This document shows, piece after piece, positions 19,244-27,900 of a DNA stretch of 64,000 nucleotides. A program made the position numbers and the translations under genes. The stretch lies in NCBI RefSeq assembly GCF_029338335.1, contig NZ_CP119796.1. The stretch is one strand, 5' to 3'. Under the pieces are notes generated by a model that made no database searches, was not told the origin of the DNA, and worked only from the letters and a program-made list of their open reading frames with translations. The stretch's first letter is position 1. Each line of letters starts with the position of its first letter. The stretch is from Halomontanus rarus. Its GTDB lineage: Archaea; Halobacteriota; Halobacteria; Halobacteriales; Natrialbaceae.

Positions 19244-19558
19244 ATGGCCGACTTCGACCCTGAGAAGTTCGAAGACAAGTACGCCAACTACTTCCCGGAA
19301 CTCCAGCAGGCGTACAAGAACGCGTTCAATCGGATGAACGACCGCTACGACTCCGAGTTGATCCACGGCATCGACCAGCAGGTGTTGAACGAGAGCGAGC
19401 CCTTCTACGAAGGCGACGGGGAGTTCCGTATCGACCTTCCCGACGATCCGTACGACCGGCTTACCGGCGTTCTCGTCGAAGAAGAAAAGTTCGAGACGGT
19501 CCTCGAGACGTACGTCGAGGAGATCGAGTCGGAACTCCAGCGCGTGTTCGGGTTCTGA
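19244..19558 (+). CDS. small acidic haloarchaeal protein (probably the DUF5783 family)
   Basis: 104 residues from the ATG at 19244. The start MADFDPEKFEDKYANYFPEL and the middle LIHGIDQQVLNESEPFYEGD are features I associate with a widely conserved haloarchaeal DUF5783 protein; the DUF number is from memory. It is helical and strongly acidic with no signal or membrane segment. It lies 98 nt before the Nfu-type gene on the same strand. Function unknown. Confidence 0.8.
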   Translation: MADFDPEKFEDKYANYFPELQQAYKNAFNRMNDRYDSELIHGIDQQVLNESEPFYEGDGEFRIDLPDDPYDRLTGVLVEEEKFETVLETYVEEIESELQRVFGF

Positions 19559-19656
19559 CGCGCATCGGTAAGCCGGACGACCGACGCTCGAGCCGAGTCC
19601 GTCGACCGAACACTGACGACGGAAGGCCTAAGGAGGCTGGCCACCAACATCGGATC

Positions 19657-20019
19657 ATGAGCACGGAGACCCAAGACGGAGACGACCTCGAGGAGCGTGT
19701 CGCGAACTTCCTGCGACGGAACTTCCCGCAGATCCAGATGCACGGCGGGAGCGCGGCCATTCAGGACATCGACCGCGAGACCGGCGAAGTGTCGATCGCA
19801 CTCGGCGGTGCCTGCAGCGGCTGTGGGATCTCGCCGATGACGATCCAGGCGATCAAGAGCCGGATGGTCAAGGAGATTCCGGAGATCACCAAGGTCAACG
19901 CCCAGACCGGCATGGAAGGCGACTCCGGCGGACACGGCGGTGGCATGAGCCCCTCCTTCCCCGGTGAGACAGTCGACGACGACGGCGACAGCGACGAAGG
20001 CCCGCAGGCGCCGTTCTGA
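19657..20019 (+). CDS. NifU C-terminal-domain (Nfu-type) iron-sulfur cluster carrier
   Basis: 120 residues. The single Nfu domain covers residues 10-85: VANFLRRNFPQIQMHGGSAA, then GGACSGCGISPMT with the CxxC that binds a bridging Fe-S cluster between subunits, and IKSRMVKEIPEI. The C-terminal 35 residues are a Gly/Asp-rich tail. It should receive clusters from the SUF system and deliver them to apo-proteins. No SUF gene is adjacent. Confidence 0.88.
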   Translation: MSTETQDGDDLEERVANFLRRNFPQIQMHGGSAAIQDIDRETGEVSIALGGACSGCGISPMTIQAIKSRMVKEIPEITKVNAQTGMEGDSGGHGGGMSPSFPGETVDDDGDSDEGPQAPF

Positions 20020-20656
20020 ATCGATCCGACGAACTCGCTTCGACGACCCGTTGACCGAGTGTCCGTATTTTTCGAGACTCGACTCGAGAGCGAGCGGACG
20101 CGCCGCCAGAACACACTCGAACGCCCGGTTCCGGGAGGATCACGACGGAGCGAACCGGTTCGTCGCGGTCGGGCCGGTCCCGACGGATCGGTCGAGTCAA
20201 TCGCGTACTACCCATAGTAAATTATTTATTATGATGGCTAGTGTCCTCGACCGTCCTTCGTCCGAGAGCAACGCTGAAACGATTCACGACAGCGATCGTG
20301 CGTTCAGGAGACCGGTGACCGTCGGCGACACCGGTCACCGAACCGACCCGGTCGCTCGAGCGATCGGTGGGAACCGAGCGTCGATCCACGGGAAGACGAA
20401 CAGTCCGAAGAGCGGGCGAGCGGACCGCCGACCGACAGCGAGTCGTCGAGACTTTATACGGGGCCGGTCGAAACGGTTCGTATGGTGGACACCGACACCA
20501 TCCACGTCGGACGTACCGGCCGAAACCAGCGTCGTGACGCTTCGAACGGGTGTTGTCGGGTTCCTATCCCTTCTCCGTCGGTCGTTCGACCCACTGCTCG
20601 AGGCGGGCCTCGGCGTGGCGGGAACGTAACGACACTCTCGACATCGAGACCGAGGT
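20020..20656. other. 637-nt stretch with a strong TATA box but no convincing gene
   Basis: CTTTATAC at 20452-20459 is a good TATA element on the plus strand, 23-30 nt before an ATG at 20482. The frame opened there (MVDTDTIHVGRTGRNQ) becomes Arg/Pro/Gly-rich and unlike a haloarchaeal protein. A frame from about 20231 to 20629 is also weak. Transcription from this TATA would run into cysE at 20657 with a leader of about 170 nt. Confidence 0.4.
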
Positions 20657-21172
20657 ATGCTCGAGCGCATCCGTGAGGACGTCCGGGCGATGCTAGCCCG
20701 CGACCCGGCGGCGAAGCGGCCGTTCGAGGTACTGCTGTGTTATCCCGGACTCCACGCCGTCTGGGCGCATCGAGTGGCACACGGCCTCTGGGATCGAGGC
20801 TGGCGGCTCACGGCACGACTGCTGGCCCACTTCGTCCGCGGGGCGACCGGTGTCGAAATCCACCCGGCCGCCGAGATCGGTCGCCGGGTTACGATCGACC
20901 ACGGCATGGGCGTCGTCGTCGGCGAGACGGCGGTCGTCGGCGACGACGTGCACCTGCACCACGGCGTCACGCTCGGCGGAAACGTCGACGAACCGGTGAA
21001 GCGACACCCGACGGTCGAAAACGGCGTCGACATCGGCGCGAACGCGACGCTGCTGGGCGACATCACGATCGGCGCGGAGGCGTCCGTCGGCGCCGGTGCT
21101 GTGGTCCTCGAGTCGGTCGAAGCCGGTGCGTCGGTCGCGGGCGTTCCCGCCGAGCGGATCGATCGAGAGTGA
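20657..21172 (+). CDS. cysE: serine O-acetyltransferase
   Basis: 171 residues, the short form of CysE. It acetylates L-serine with acetyl-CoA to give O-acetylserine for cysteine synthesis. The N-terminal helical part has PAAKRPFEVLLCYPGLHAVW and HRVAHGLW; the C-terminal left-handed beta-helix has hexapeptide repeats from GVEIHPAAEIGRRVTIDHGM, GVVVGETAVVGDDVHLHHGV to VGAGAVVLESVEAGASVAG. The His-Asp pair in IDHGMGVVVGE and HHGVTLGG are the catalytic signature. The start ATG has no close TATA; a longer leader is possible. Confidence 0.92.
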   Translation: MLERIREDVRAMLARDPAAKRPFEVLLCYPGLHAVWAHRVAHGLWDRGWRLTARLLAHFVRGATGVEIHPAAEIGRRVTIDHGMGVVVGETAVVGDDVHLHHGVTLGGNVDEPVKRHPTVENGVDIGANATLLGDITIGAEASVGAGAVVLESVEAGASVAGVPAERIDRE

Positions 21173-21224
21173 GAGAGTGAGTGAGGGATCGAAGCGTCTC
21201 AGACCGCAGAACGCCGGCGGACGA

Positions 21225-22124
21225 CTACCGAACCCCCCGCCCTCGCTCCCACGTTCGAATCAGCGCCGCGAGCAACCGGTTCGTCGGCACCTCGAGTCTC
21301 GCGTCGTCGGCCCTGTCGACCACGAACCCGTTGATCGCGTCGATCTCGGTTCGTCGCCCCGCCCGAACGTCCTGGCGCATCGAAGACGCGTTGGCGGCCG
21401 TCCGCTCGGCGACCGACTCCATCGCGGCGAGGGCCTCCCGATTCGAGAGCCCGACGTCGTCAGCGCGGGCCGTCCGCGCGGCTTCGCGGGTCGCCGTCCG
21501 CGCGACGTCCGTCGCCGGTCGCTCGAGGACCGCCCCGTTGTCGGTCCGCGCGAGCGCCGTGACGGCGTTGATCCCGGCGTTGACCGCGAGTTTCTCCCAC
21601 AGTCTGCGGGGCATGTCGTCGGCGACGACGGTCTCGAGGCCCGCGGCGTCGAAGGCCGAACCGACTCGGTCGGCGATCGGCGAGGTGCCGCCGTCGGCGG
21701 GACCGAGAACGAGTTCTCCGAGGCCGGTGCAGTCGACGACGCCGGGTTCGCGGAGCACGGCGCCGTAGGTCGCCGTCCCGGCGAGGATCGGCGCGTCGAG
21801 GTGGGTCGCGAGCGTGTCCTCGTTTCCCATCCCGTTCTGGAGCGAGCAAACGGCGTCGAACCGGCCGGTCGAGAGCGTCCGCGCCGCCGCCTCGGTGTCG
21901 AACGATTTGACCGTCACGACCGCGAGATCGGCCCCGAGATCGCTCCCGTCGGTGGTCACCTCGGGGTGGACGACCGCGTCGAACTCGCCTGCGAGTTCGA
22001 GGCCGCGCTCGCGGATCGCGTCGGCGTGAGCGGCCCGTGCGACCAGCGTCACGTCGTGTACCTGTGCGAGCAGCCCCCCGACGAGGCTCCCTAGACTGCC
22101 GGCTCCGAACACGACGATCTCCAT
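21225..22124 (-). CDS. panE: 2-dehydropantoate 2-reductase (ketopantoate reductase)
   Basis: 299 residues. It reduces 2-dehydropantoate to pantoate with NADPH, for coenzyme A synthesis. The N-terminal Rossmann fold starts MEIVVFGAGSLGSLVGGLLA, followed by LAVVTVKSFDTEAA and SLQNGMGNED. The C-terminal helical domain has LWEKLAVNAGINAVTALART with the conserved Lys/Asn, and SSMRQDVRAGRRTEIDAING with the conserved Ser-Met-x-x-D and Glu-Ile-Asp. It is convergent with cysE. Length and motifs are all normal. Confidence 0.93.
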   Translation of the reverse strand: MEIVVFGAGSLGSLVGGLLAQVHDVTLVARAAHADAIRERGLELAGEFDAVVHPEVTTDGSDLGADLAVVTVKSFDTEAAARTLSTGRFDAVCSLQNGMGNEDTLATHLDAPILAGTATYGAVLREPGVVDCTGLGELVLGPADGGTSPIADRVGSAFDAAGLETVVADDMPRRLWEKLAVNAGINAVTALARTDNGAVLERPATDVARTATREAARTARADDVGLSNREALAAMESVAERTAANASSMRQDVRAGRRTEIDAINGFVVDRADDARLEVPTNRLLAALIRTWERGRGVR

Positions 22125-22259
22125 GCCTCGAGAAGGTGCGCGGAGACGGATAAATCGGTACGCTCGGATCGGTCGATGTTCTCGAGTCGTCCCTGTGAAC
22201 GGGACCGGGGGAGTCGCCCGAACGTAACGAGAGGAGTAGGAGTGCCCAGAGCGTCGGTC

Positions 22260-22559
22260 TCAGTCCTCGGTCCAGTAGTACAGCTGTTCCTTGCTCGCGC
22301 CGCAGTCGGGACACTCCTCGGGAAGATCCCGATCGAGTTCGCCCATTCTGCCGCACTCGCGGCACTTCCACATCAGTTCCGCCTCACCGAAATCCGGCGT
22401 CGAACGGACGTGTTCGACGCTGAGTTCCTCGAGTCCTTGCCGGAACGTGACGTGGACGCCGTCCTCCTCGATGCCGCGAACCGTGCCGATCTTCGTCCCG
22501 TCCTCGACGTACACTGCCGTCCCGAATCCGAGTTTGGTAGTTCTGGTGCTGTCTGACAT
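22260..22559 (-). CDS. rubredoxin-like zinc-ribbon protein (copy A)
   Basis: 99 residues from the ATG ending at 22559. Residues 8-50 form a small barrel (GTAVYVEDGTKIGTVRGIEE, VTFRQGLEELSVEH). The C-terminal part has CRECGRMGELDRDLPEECPD with CxxC...CxxC, typical for a zinc ribbon or rubredoxin-like knuckle, ending in YYWTED. I associate it with the haloarchaeal DUF7130 family (number from memory). It lies 57 nt downstream of its paralogue (copy B) on the same strand. It could be a redox or regulatory zinc protein. Confidence 0.8.
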   Translation of the reverse strand: MSDSTRTTKLGFGTAVYVEDGTKIGTVRGIEEDGVHVTFRQGLEELSVEHVRSTPDFGEAELMWKCRECGRMGELDRDLPEECPDCGASKEQLYYWTED

Positions 22560-22616
22560 GGTAAACACTAACACACGCAACGGCATAAAGCCGGCCGGCA
22601 GAGCCAGTCGACGGTC

Positions 22617-22955
22617 TCAGTCTTCCGTCCAGTACATCAGATTCTCTTTCTCGACGCCACAGTTGGGACACTCCTCGGGAACTCCCTCGTCGATCTCGCC
22701 CATCTCGCCGCACTCGATACACCGCCACATCAACTGGGCCTCGCCGAACTGCGACGGGGAAACCGCGTGTTCGACCGACAGCGACTCGACGCCCTCTCGA
22801 GTCGTCACGAAGAAGCCGCTCCGGTCGAAGCCCCGGACCGTTCCGAGTTCGTTCCCGTCCTCGTCGTAGACCACCTCGCCGAACTCGACATCGTCGAGCG
22901 CTTCGACGGCCTCTTCGTCGCCATCCCTGGCCGGTGTTTCGCCTGTTTCTCCCAT
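22617..22955 (-). CDS. rubredoxin-like zinc-ribbon protein (copy B)
   Basis: 112 residues. It is the upstream tandem paralogue of the 22260-22559 product: GEVVYDEDGNELGTVRGFDR, ESLSVEHA, FGEAQLMWRCIECGEMGEID and the same terminal YWTED. The metal motif CxxC...CxxC is complete. It has an extra acidic N-terminus of about 22 residues (MGETGETPARDGDEEAVEAL). The pair probably arose by tandem duplication and may be co-transcribed. Confidence 0.8.
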   Translation of the reverse strand: MGETGETPARDGDEEAVEALDDVEFGEVVYDEDGNELGTVRGFDRSGFFVTTREGVESLSVEHAVSPSQFGEAQLMWRCIECGEMGEIDEGVPEECPNCGVEKENLMYWTED

Positions 22956-23242
22956 GTCCGAAGGGACACCGCGAAGCGCAATAAAGCCACAGCGCGCATT
23001 GTTACTCGGCCGCTCGAGACGGCGACTCGACGGCTCGTCACGTCAGCGGCCGGAAGTACGCTTCGGCCCCCGCTGGGCGAGTATACGCGCCGAAAATCGA
23101 CCTCGCCGATCGCTCGCGGCGAAATTCCGAGGATCCGCGTCCGACCGCGTCCGAAACTGTACCGCCGGCGGCGAAGCGCTCGCGGGCGTTCTCGATCGAG
23201 GTTTCTCGGTGGCGGAGCGAGCGATTCTCCCGCGAAAACGGC

Positions 23243-26200
23243 CTACATGAAGTCCTCGATTCCGGACTGCTTGTTCTTGTCATTTTCGAAGACGCTCTCG
23301 AGCGAGCGCTCTAGGACCTCGAGTCGCTGTTTCGTGTACTCCCGGCAGCCGTACTCCTCGGCGACGTTGATCGAGGTCTGCATGTACTTGTTGACCGACC
23401 CCTGGTGGACCGTGAGGTTGACCCGGCCGCCACACTCCCGGCAGGTCTCGGTCAGGGGCATCCGCCGGAACTTCTCGCCGCAGTCCAGACACCGCGTCTC
23501 CTGCCGGGAGAACGCCCGCAGGTTCCCGATCAGGTCCGGCAGGAAGTGGTACTCGATGACCCGCTCGGCGACGTCCGTCTCGTCGACCGCCTCGAGTTTG
23601 CGCGCGAGCTCGAGCTGGGCGTCCATCTTGTCCATCATCGAACCCAGCGTCTTGTACGCCGAGAGGTCCGGCCCCATCGCGATGTCGGTGGTGTCGTGGG
23701 TGTGCTCGAAGCCGGTGTACTCCTCGTCGGTGCCGAGGGTGTCCTCGGCGATTTCGACGTCGACCGCGCCGGGATCGTCCATCTCGAGGGTGGCCTCGTA
23801 GAACTCGCGGGGGTACTGCGAGACGACGTCCATGTTGTGGGCCTCGTCGTCGATCTCGGAGGGGTCGATCCTCGAGGACATGACGAGGGGGGCATCCATC
23901 TTCCCACCGCGTTTGTCCGGCAAGAACGATTTACTGAAATTCAGGAGTCCGTCGAGGAGTAACATCACGCAGTCCTCGTCGCCGTCGCACTGACCGGCCC
24001 AGAGACCGTTTGCCACGAGCGTGTGCGTCTCCGAAACGGTGAGACAGTACGTGTACTCGACATCCGAGGGAACGATCTCGGTTCGTTCGACGGTATCGAG
24101 GGCCGGACGACCACCGTCGGTGGTGGCGGAAACGGATCGACCGTTGCTCGAGCCAGTGCCGGCCGGTACTGGAACGTTCGCACCCGGCTCGAGTTCGCTC
24201 GCGGCGATTCGCTCGAGTCCGCTCTCGTCCCAGACCACCATCGAGTGATTCGGCGTGACGGTCAGCGACCGCCCGCCCGCCGTCTGGATCCGGACGAGGT
24301 GATCCGGAGCGGGATGTTTCGAGACAGTTTCGACGGGGCGAGAGACCGGTGCCCCGGAATCGTCGATCGACGGAACCGAGACCGGCTCCTCGAGGTCCTG
24401 CACGAGGGTTCCGAAGTCGTCCGCTCGAGGGGCAGTTAGGCGCGATTCGACGAACGCCTCGATGGTATCGGTGCGCATCGCTCCACCGGCTTCGAACCGG
24501 ATCTCCGTCTCCGGATGGAAGCAGTTCCGCCGTTTCGCCGCGTGGAAGAACGGGTGCGCGTATCCGACCGCCGCGCTCGTGAATCCAATCACTCTTCCGA
24601 CAGTTGCGGCAGATGTGTGCGGGGCCATCCCGAACACCAGCTCGCCCACCAGATCCTGTCGATCCTCGACCTCGTAGAACGGCTCGAGGCCGTAGTACTG
24701 CACCAGCAGGTCGTCGATGAAGTCGGCGATCTGCATCACGTGCTCGGCCGCGCCGTCCGAGAGGACGATGTCCTGGACCTTGAGCTCGACAAGCTGGTCG
24801 TCGTGGACCAGCGGCTCGCCGTGGACGTCCTCCTCGTAGCCCAGCGCCTCGAGCTGGCCGGCCGAGACGTTGAGCTCGCTCGCGCGGACGGCGGAGACGG
24901 GGAGGTCCGTCATGTCGTAGCGGACGGTGCCGTCTTTGAACGCCGAAACGTCGTGTTTCGCCCGGAGAATGCCCTTTTCCATGGGTTCGGGGATCTGGTC
25001 CGACGACATCAGGCCCTTGACCCCCTTGAGGATCTCGAAGGCGTTCTCGCGTTCGCCGACGGACTCGAGGGCGTCGCGGTACTGCTCGTTGATGTCGACT
25101 TCGGTCCGCTCGACGCAGGTCGCCTCGCGGTCGCAGTGAGCGCACTCGACGCGGCCGGCGTCGTCGGGTTCGATCCGCGTCTCGCAGTCGGGACAGCGGT
25201 AGTCGGGTTCGGTCCGCGCGTTGCAGTCGGGACAGCGGTTCTCGAACGTCTCCGTGTCGCAGTCGGGACAGCGGTGACGGCCGATCGAGACCTCGACGAC
25301 GCCGGGCGTGTCCGACATCGTCTCGGCGTGTTTGCCGGCCTTCGCGACGTCGCGCTGGGCGCCGCCGGCCTCGCCGATCGGGAACAGGGTGTGGACCGGC
25401 GGGCTGAGGTCCCGGCGTTCGGACTTCTCCGGGCGACCCATCCGGTTGCCGATCCGGGTCGGGGCTCGCTCGCGGACCGAGAACGGGGCGACCTCGTTGA
25501 CGGCTTCGATGGCGTTCGTGCCGGTTTCGTCTCCGTCTCCGTCTCCGTCGCCGTCGCCCCACGTACGCGCTCGCTCCGAGAGCTCGTCGTCGCTCCAGGT
25601 GCGCTCGAGCGGGGTTTCGGGTTCGGCCTCCGTCTCGTCCTCGGCGGTCGGATCGAGCGTCCGAGTCCCGCCGTCTCCGATCGCCCGCTCCCAGTCGGCC
25701 GACACGCTGGCGTCGACCGACGAGGGAACCGTACAGCCGAGCGTCCGGGCGAACGGCACCCAGTCGTCGATCTCGAGGGTCTCGTCGTGCTGGTGGTGTT
25801 CGATCACGATCGACTCGAGGGCGGCCCGGGTCCGGTCGGTGTGCTCGAGGACGAGCGTCCCGTCCTCGATCCGCCCCTCGCTGACGGCGTCGGCCAGCGC
25901 GCAGAAGTCCTCGACCGCGAGGTCGTGCCACTGGTAGGTGTAGGTCGGGTGCAGCGGCGCGTCGTACTCGAGGGCCCACTCGAGGGCCTGTTCGGCCTCG
26001 GGGAACTCGAGTTCGAGCCGCGGGTCGTCGCCCATCGCCTGGACGTCCGCGCCGGCGGCGTCCATGTCCTGGATCCACCACTCGAAGACGTAGCCGGCGG
26101 GGGCCAGCGGGTGGTTGTTCTCGACGAACTCGCCGTAGTTGACGAGGTACTCCCCGAGGTCCAGAATCTTCTCGACGCCGTTTCTGACCTCGAGGGCCTC

Positions 26201-27457
26201 TTCGGGGTCGTCGATCCGGCGGACGTCGCCGTTGGCCAGCCGGACGGTGGGCCCTTCGATGGAGTCGACGGGGACGACGCCGGCGGCCTTGCCGGGGCGT
26301 TCGGTCTTGATCTGGGTCCCGGTGGCGAGGAAGTCGTCGACGACGTGCATCGTCGCGGGGTGGACCCCGGCGGTCGCGAACCCGTGGTTACGAGCGCGAC
26401 CGTAGCGCAGTCGAAACCCGCCTTCCGCGCAGGGGTGAGAGAAGACCGGGCGACCGGCGATGAGGTCCCGGAGGAACTTCTTGGACTGCTCGACGCGAAC
26501 CGGGCCCGCGGGGCCGTCGTCCGCGGCGTCAGGCTCCGGCTCGTCGTCACCCCCGTCCTCCGCGTCCTCGTCCTCGTCCGCGGCGTCGTCTGCGTCCGCA
26601 CCGTCACCGGCGTCGTCGCCGATCGTCCCGTCGATGAGATCCTGGAGCCACGGCCAGTCGATCTCGTCGAGTTCACGGGTGTAGCGCTGGATCTTGGGGG
26701 CTTTCAGGGCGATCCCTTCGGCCATCACCAGACACATCCCTCCGCGGGCGGAGTTGGTGTCGACCCGCTCTAAGTCGCGAAAGCCCGAGACCTCCTCGTC
26801 GCCGGTGGCCTCGCCGTCGAGCATGATCGGGAGGTGTTTGGCGATGAACTTCGTCTCCTTGTCCTTCGGGGTGTACTGGAGGCCGGTCTCCTTGTCGTAG
26901 AGGGCGACTTCCTCCGCGTAGCGTTCGATCTCCTCGCTGCGAGCGACGTACTGTTCGATACCCACGAGCGCGCGTGTGTAGTCCGCCACCAGCACGGAGA
27001 GGGCCTGTGCGGTCCCGCCCGCGGAACGGATCGGGCCCGCGTAGTAGACGTTGACGAACTCGGTCCCGTCGTCGTTGGTGAGGATCTCGACCTTGTCGAT
27101 CCCCTCGATGGGGGCCGCGACGACGCCCTCCGTCAGGAGCGCGACCGCCGTGCGGACCGCACCCTCGATCTTCCCCGCCTTGGTCTCGTAGTCGCCGACG
27201 CGTCCCTCCGCGAAGTCCTCCGCGAGCGCGAGCGCGGCTTCCTCTCGAGACATCTGCTCCTCGAGTTCGCGCACGCGCTCGGCGACGCCGTCGATTCCGA
27301 GGATGTTCTCGACGCGGTCGGCCATGTCCCTGGCGACCGGAATCTCGACTTCGGGTTCGGGGTCGCCGCCGCGTCGCTTGGCCTCCTCCGCGACGTCGAA
27401 TGCCTCGTCGAGGCGGCTCTCGAGGCGCTCGAAGTACTGTTCGTCTTCGGCCCGCAT
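23243..27457 (-). CDS. polC: DNA polymerase D (Pol II) large subunit DP2, with in-frame intein
   Basis: 1404 residues including a 178-residue intein (genomic 23990-24523), leaving about 1226 for the mature catalytic subunit of the euryarchaeal replicative polymerase. Recognisable parts are the N-terminal GIDGVAERVRELEEQMSREE, IRSAGGTAQALSVLVADYTR, an acidic Asp-rich insert (about 275-315), SHPCAEGGFRLRYGRARNHG, a multi-CxxC zinc region (about 735-795) and the C-terminal LRAFSRQETRCLDCGEKFRR zinc motif. The gene ends NKQSGIEDFM. Its start is directly after the PPC gene stop with 1 nt between, so they are likely one transcript. The small subunit DP1 is not in this window. Confidence 0.96.
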   Translation of the reverse strand: MRAEDEQYFERLESRLDEAFDVAEEAKRRGGDPEPEVEIPVARDMADRVENILGIDGVAERVRELEEQMSREEAALALAEDFAEGRVGDYETKAGKIEGAVRTAVALLTEGVVAAPIEGIDKVEILTNDDGTEFVNVYYAGPIRSAGGTAQALSVLVADYTRALVGIEQYVARSEEIERYAEEVALYDKETGLQYTPKDKETKFIAKHLPIMLDGEATGDEEVSGFRDLERVDTNSARGGMCLVMAEGIALKAPKIQRYTRELDEIDWPWLQDLIDGTIGDDAGDGADADDAADEDEDAEDGGDDEPEPDAADDGPAGPVRVEQSKKFLRDLIAGRPVFSHPCAEGGFRLRYGRARNHGFATAGVHPATMHVVDDFLATGTQIKTERPGKAAGVVPVDSIEGPTVRLANGDVRRIDDPEEALEVRNGVEKILDLGEYLVNYGEFVENNHPLAPAGYVFEWWIQDMDAAGADVQAMGDDPRLELEFPEAEQALEWALEYDAPLHPTYTYQWHDLAVEDFCALADAVSEGRIEDGTLVLEHTDRTRAALESIVIEHHQHDETLEIDDWVPFARTLGCTVPSSVDASVSADWERAIGDGGTRTLDPTAEDETEAEPETPLERTWSDDELSERARTWGDGDGDGDGDETGTNAIEAVNEVAPFSVRERAPTRIGNRMGRPEKSERRDLSPPVHTLFPIGEAGGAQRDVAKAGKHAETMSDTPGVVEVSIGRHRCPDCDTETFENRCPDCNARTEPDYRCPDCETRIEPDDAGRVECAHCDREATCVERTEVDINEQYRDALESVGERENAFEILKGVKGLMSSDQIPEPMEKGILRAKHDVSAFKDGTVRYDMTDLPVSAVRASELNVSAGQLEALGYEEDVHGEPLVHDDQLVELKVQDIVLSDGAAEHVMQIADFIDDLLVQYYGLEPFYEVEDRQDLVGELVFGMAPHTSAATVGRVIGFTSAAVGYAHPFFHAAKRRNCFHPETEIRFEAGGAMRTDTIEAFVESRLTAPRADDFGTLVQDLEEPVSVPSIDDSGAPVSRPVETVSKHPAPDHLVRIQTAGGRSLTVTPNHSMVVWDESGLERIAASELEPGANVPVPAGTGSSNGRSVSATTDGGRPALDTVERTEIVPSDVEYTYCLTVSETHTLVANGLWAGQCDGDEDCVMLLLDGLLNFSKSFLPDKRGGKMDAPLVMSSRIDPSEIDDEAHNMDVVSQYPREFYEATLEMDDPGAVDVEIAEDTLGTDEEYTGFEHTHDTTDIAMGPDLSAYKTLGSMMDKMDAQLELARKLEAVDETDVAERVIEYHFLPDLIGNLRAFSRQETRCLDCGEKFRRMPLTETCRECGGRVNLTVHQGSVNKYMQTSINVAEEYGCREYTKQRLEVLERSLESVFENDKNKQSGIEDFM
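23990..24523 (-). other. mini-intein inside DP2, 178 aa, C-terminal Gln
   Basis: The intein begins at Cys of RRN/CFHPETEIRF and ends at Gln of NGLWAGQ/CDGDED. Block A is CFHPETEIRF, block B has TPNHSMVVWD with the TxxH motif, and block F/G reads YTYCLTVSETHTLVANG then LWAGQ followed by the +1 Cys. There is no room for, and no sign of, a LAGLIDADG homing endonuclease. Gln instead of Asn at the end, with Gly before it instead of His, is unusual; a C-terminal Gln is known from the Pyrococcus abyssi PolII intein. Boundaries are read from conserved motifs and the frame is intact. Confidence 0.92.
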
Positions 27458-27458
27458 G

Positions 27459-27878
27459 TTAGAGCCAGAGGTCGAGGTCGGTGGTCTCGTCGTGTTCGCG
27501 CTCGAGGGGCTCCTCGAAGACGCGCAGGTGAACTTCGCCCGCCCAGACCGTCGCCTCGTTCAGGTGGCCCGCGACGGCCTCGCCGTCGGGCCGAGAGAGA
27601 ACCGCGTGGGTGTGGGCGAAACGCTCTCCGTTCAACAACGCGACATTACCGGCGCAACTGGCCACTTCCAGCGGCTCGTCGAGTTCGACCGGGTAGTATT
27701 CGAGGTCGTCCTGATCGTAAAACCATATTTCGGCGTCCTGGACGGCGCCGATGGCGGTGAACCAGCCGGCGTCGGCCTCGACGTCGTCGGCCAGCGATTC
27801 GATCTCCTCGCGCCAGTCTGCACCGGTCTCGAGGCGGGCGACGTATTCCGCGGTCGAGTCGACCTCCCTGTAGTTCAT
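27459..27878 (-). CDS. PPC/DUF296 domain DNA-binding protein
   Basis: 139 residues from the ATG ending at 27878. The frame is open 12 codons upstream, but a T-rich promoter element (GCTTTTTCC on the minus strand) lies about 25-30 nt before this ATG. Domain features are RLETGADWREEIESLADDVE near the N-terminus, AGWFTAIGAVQDAEIWFYD, and FAHTHAVLSRPDGEAVAGHL with the conserved HxH of the PPC family. These archaeal single-domain PPC proteins form trimers; DNA binding is a family annotation. It is upstream of, and almost touches, the DP2 gene. A decayed partial copy of its 5' end is at 28441-28650. Confidence 0.9.
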   Translation of the reverse strand: MNYREVDSTAEYVARLETGADWREEIESLADDVEADAGWFTAIGAVQDAEIWFYDQDDLEYYPVELDEPLEVASCAGNVALLNGERFAHTHAVLSRPDGEAVAGHLNEATVWAGEVHLRVFEEPLEREHDETTDLDLWL

Positions 27879-27900
27879 ACGACGGTACTCGAGGGCCTGA

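Noticed and set aside
20231..20629. Possible 130-codon gene after an AT-rich element
   Set aside because: Translation is Arg/Ser/Thr-rich without haloarchaeal acidity; no family resemblance. Kept only as a remark on the gap.
25160..25280. Repeated CAGTCGGGACAGCGG-like units on the plus strand, possible repeat array
   Set aside because: They are the codons of the successive CPDC zinc knuckles of DP2 on the other strand, not a CRISPR or mobile repeat.
24515..26773. 752-codon plus-strand frame across DP2
   Set aside because: Antisense shadow of DP2; composition is repetitive Val/Leu/Asp/Arg with no domain, and it crosses the intein start.
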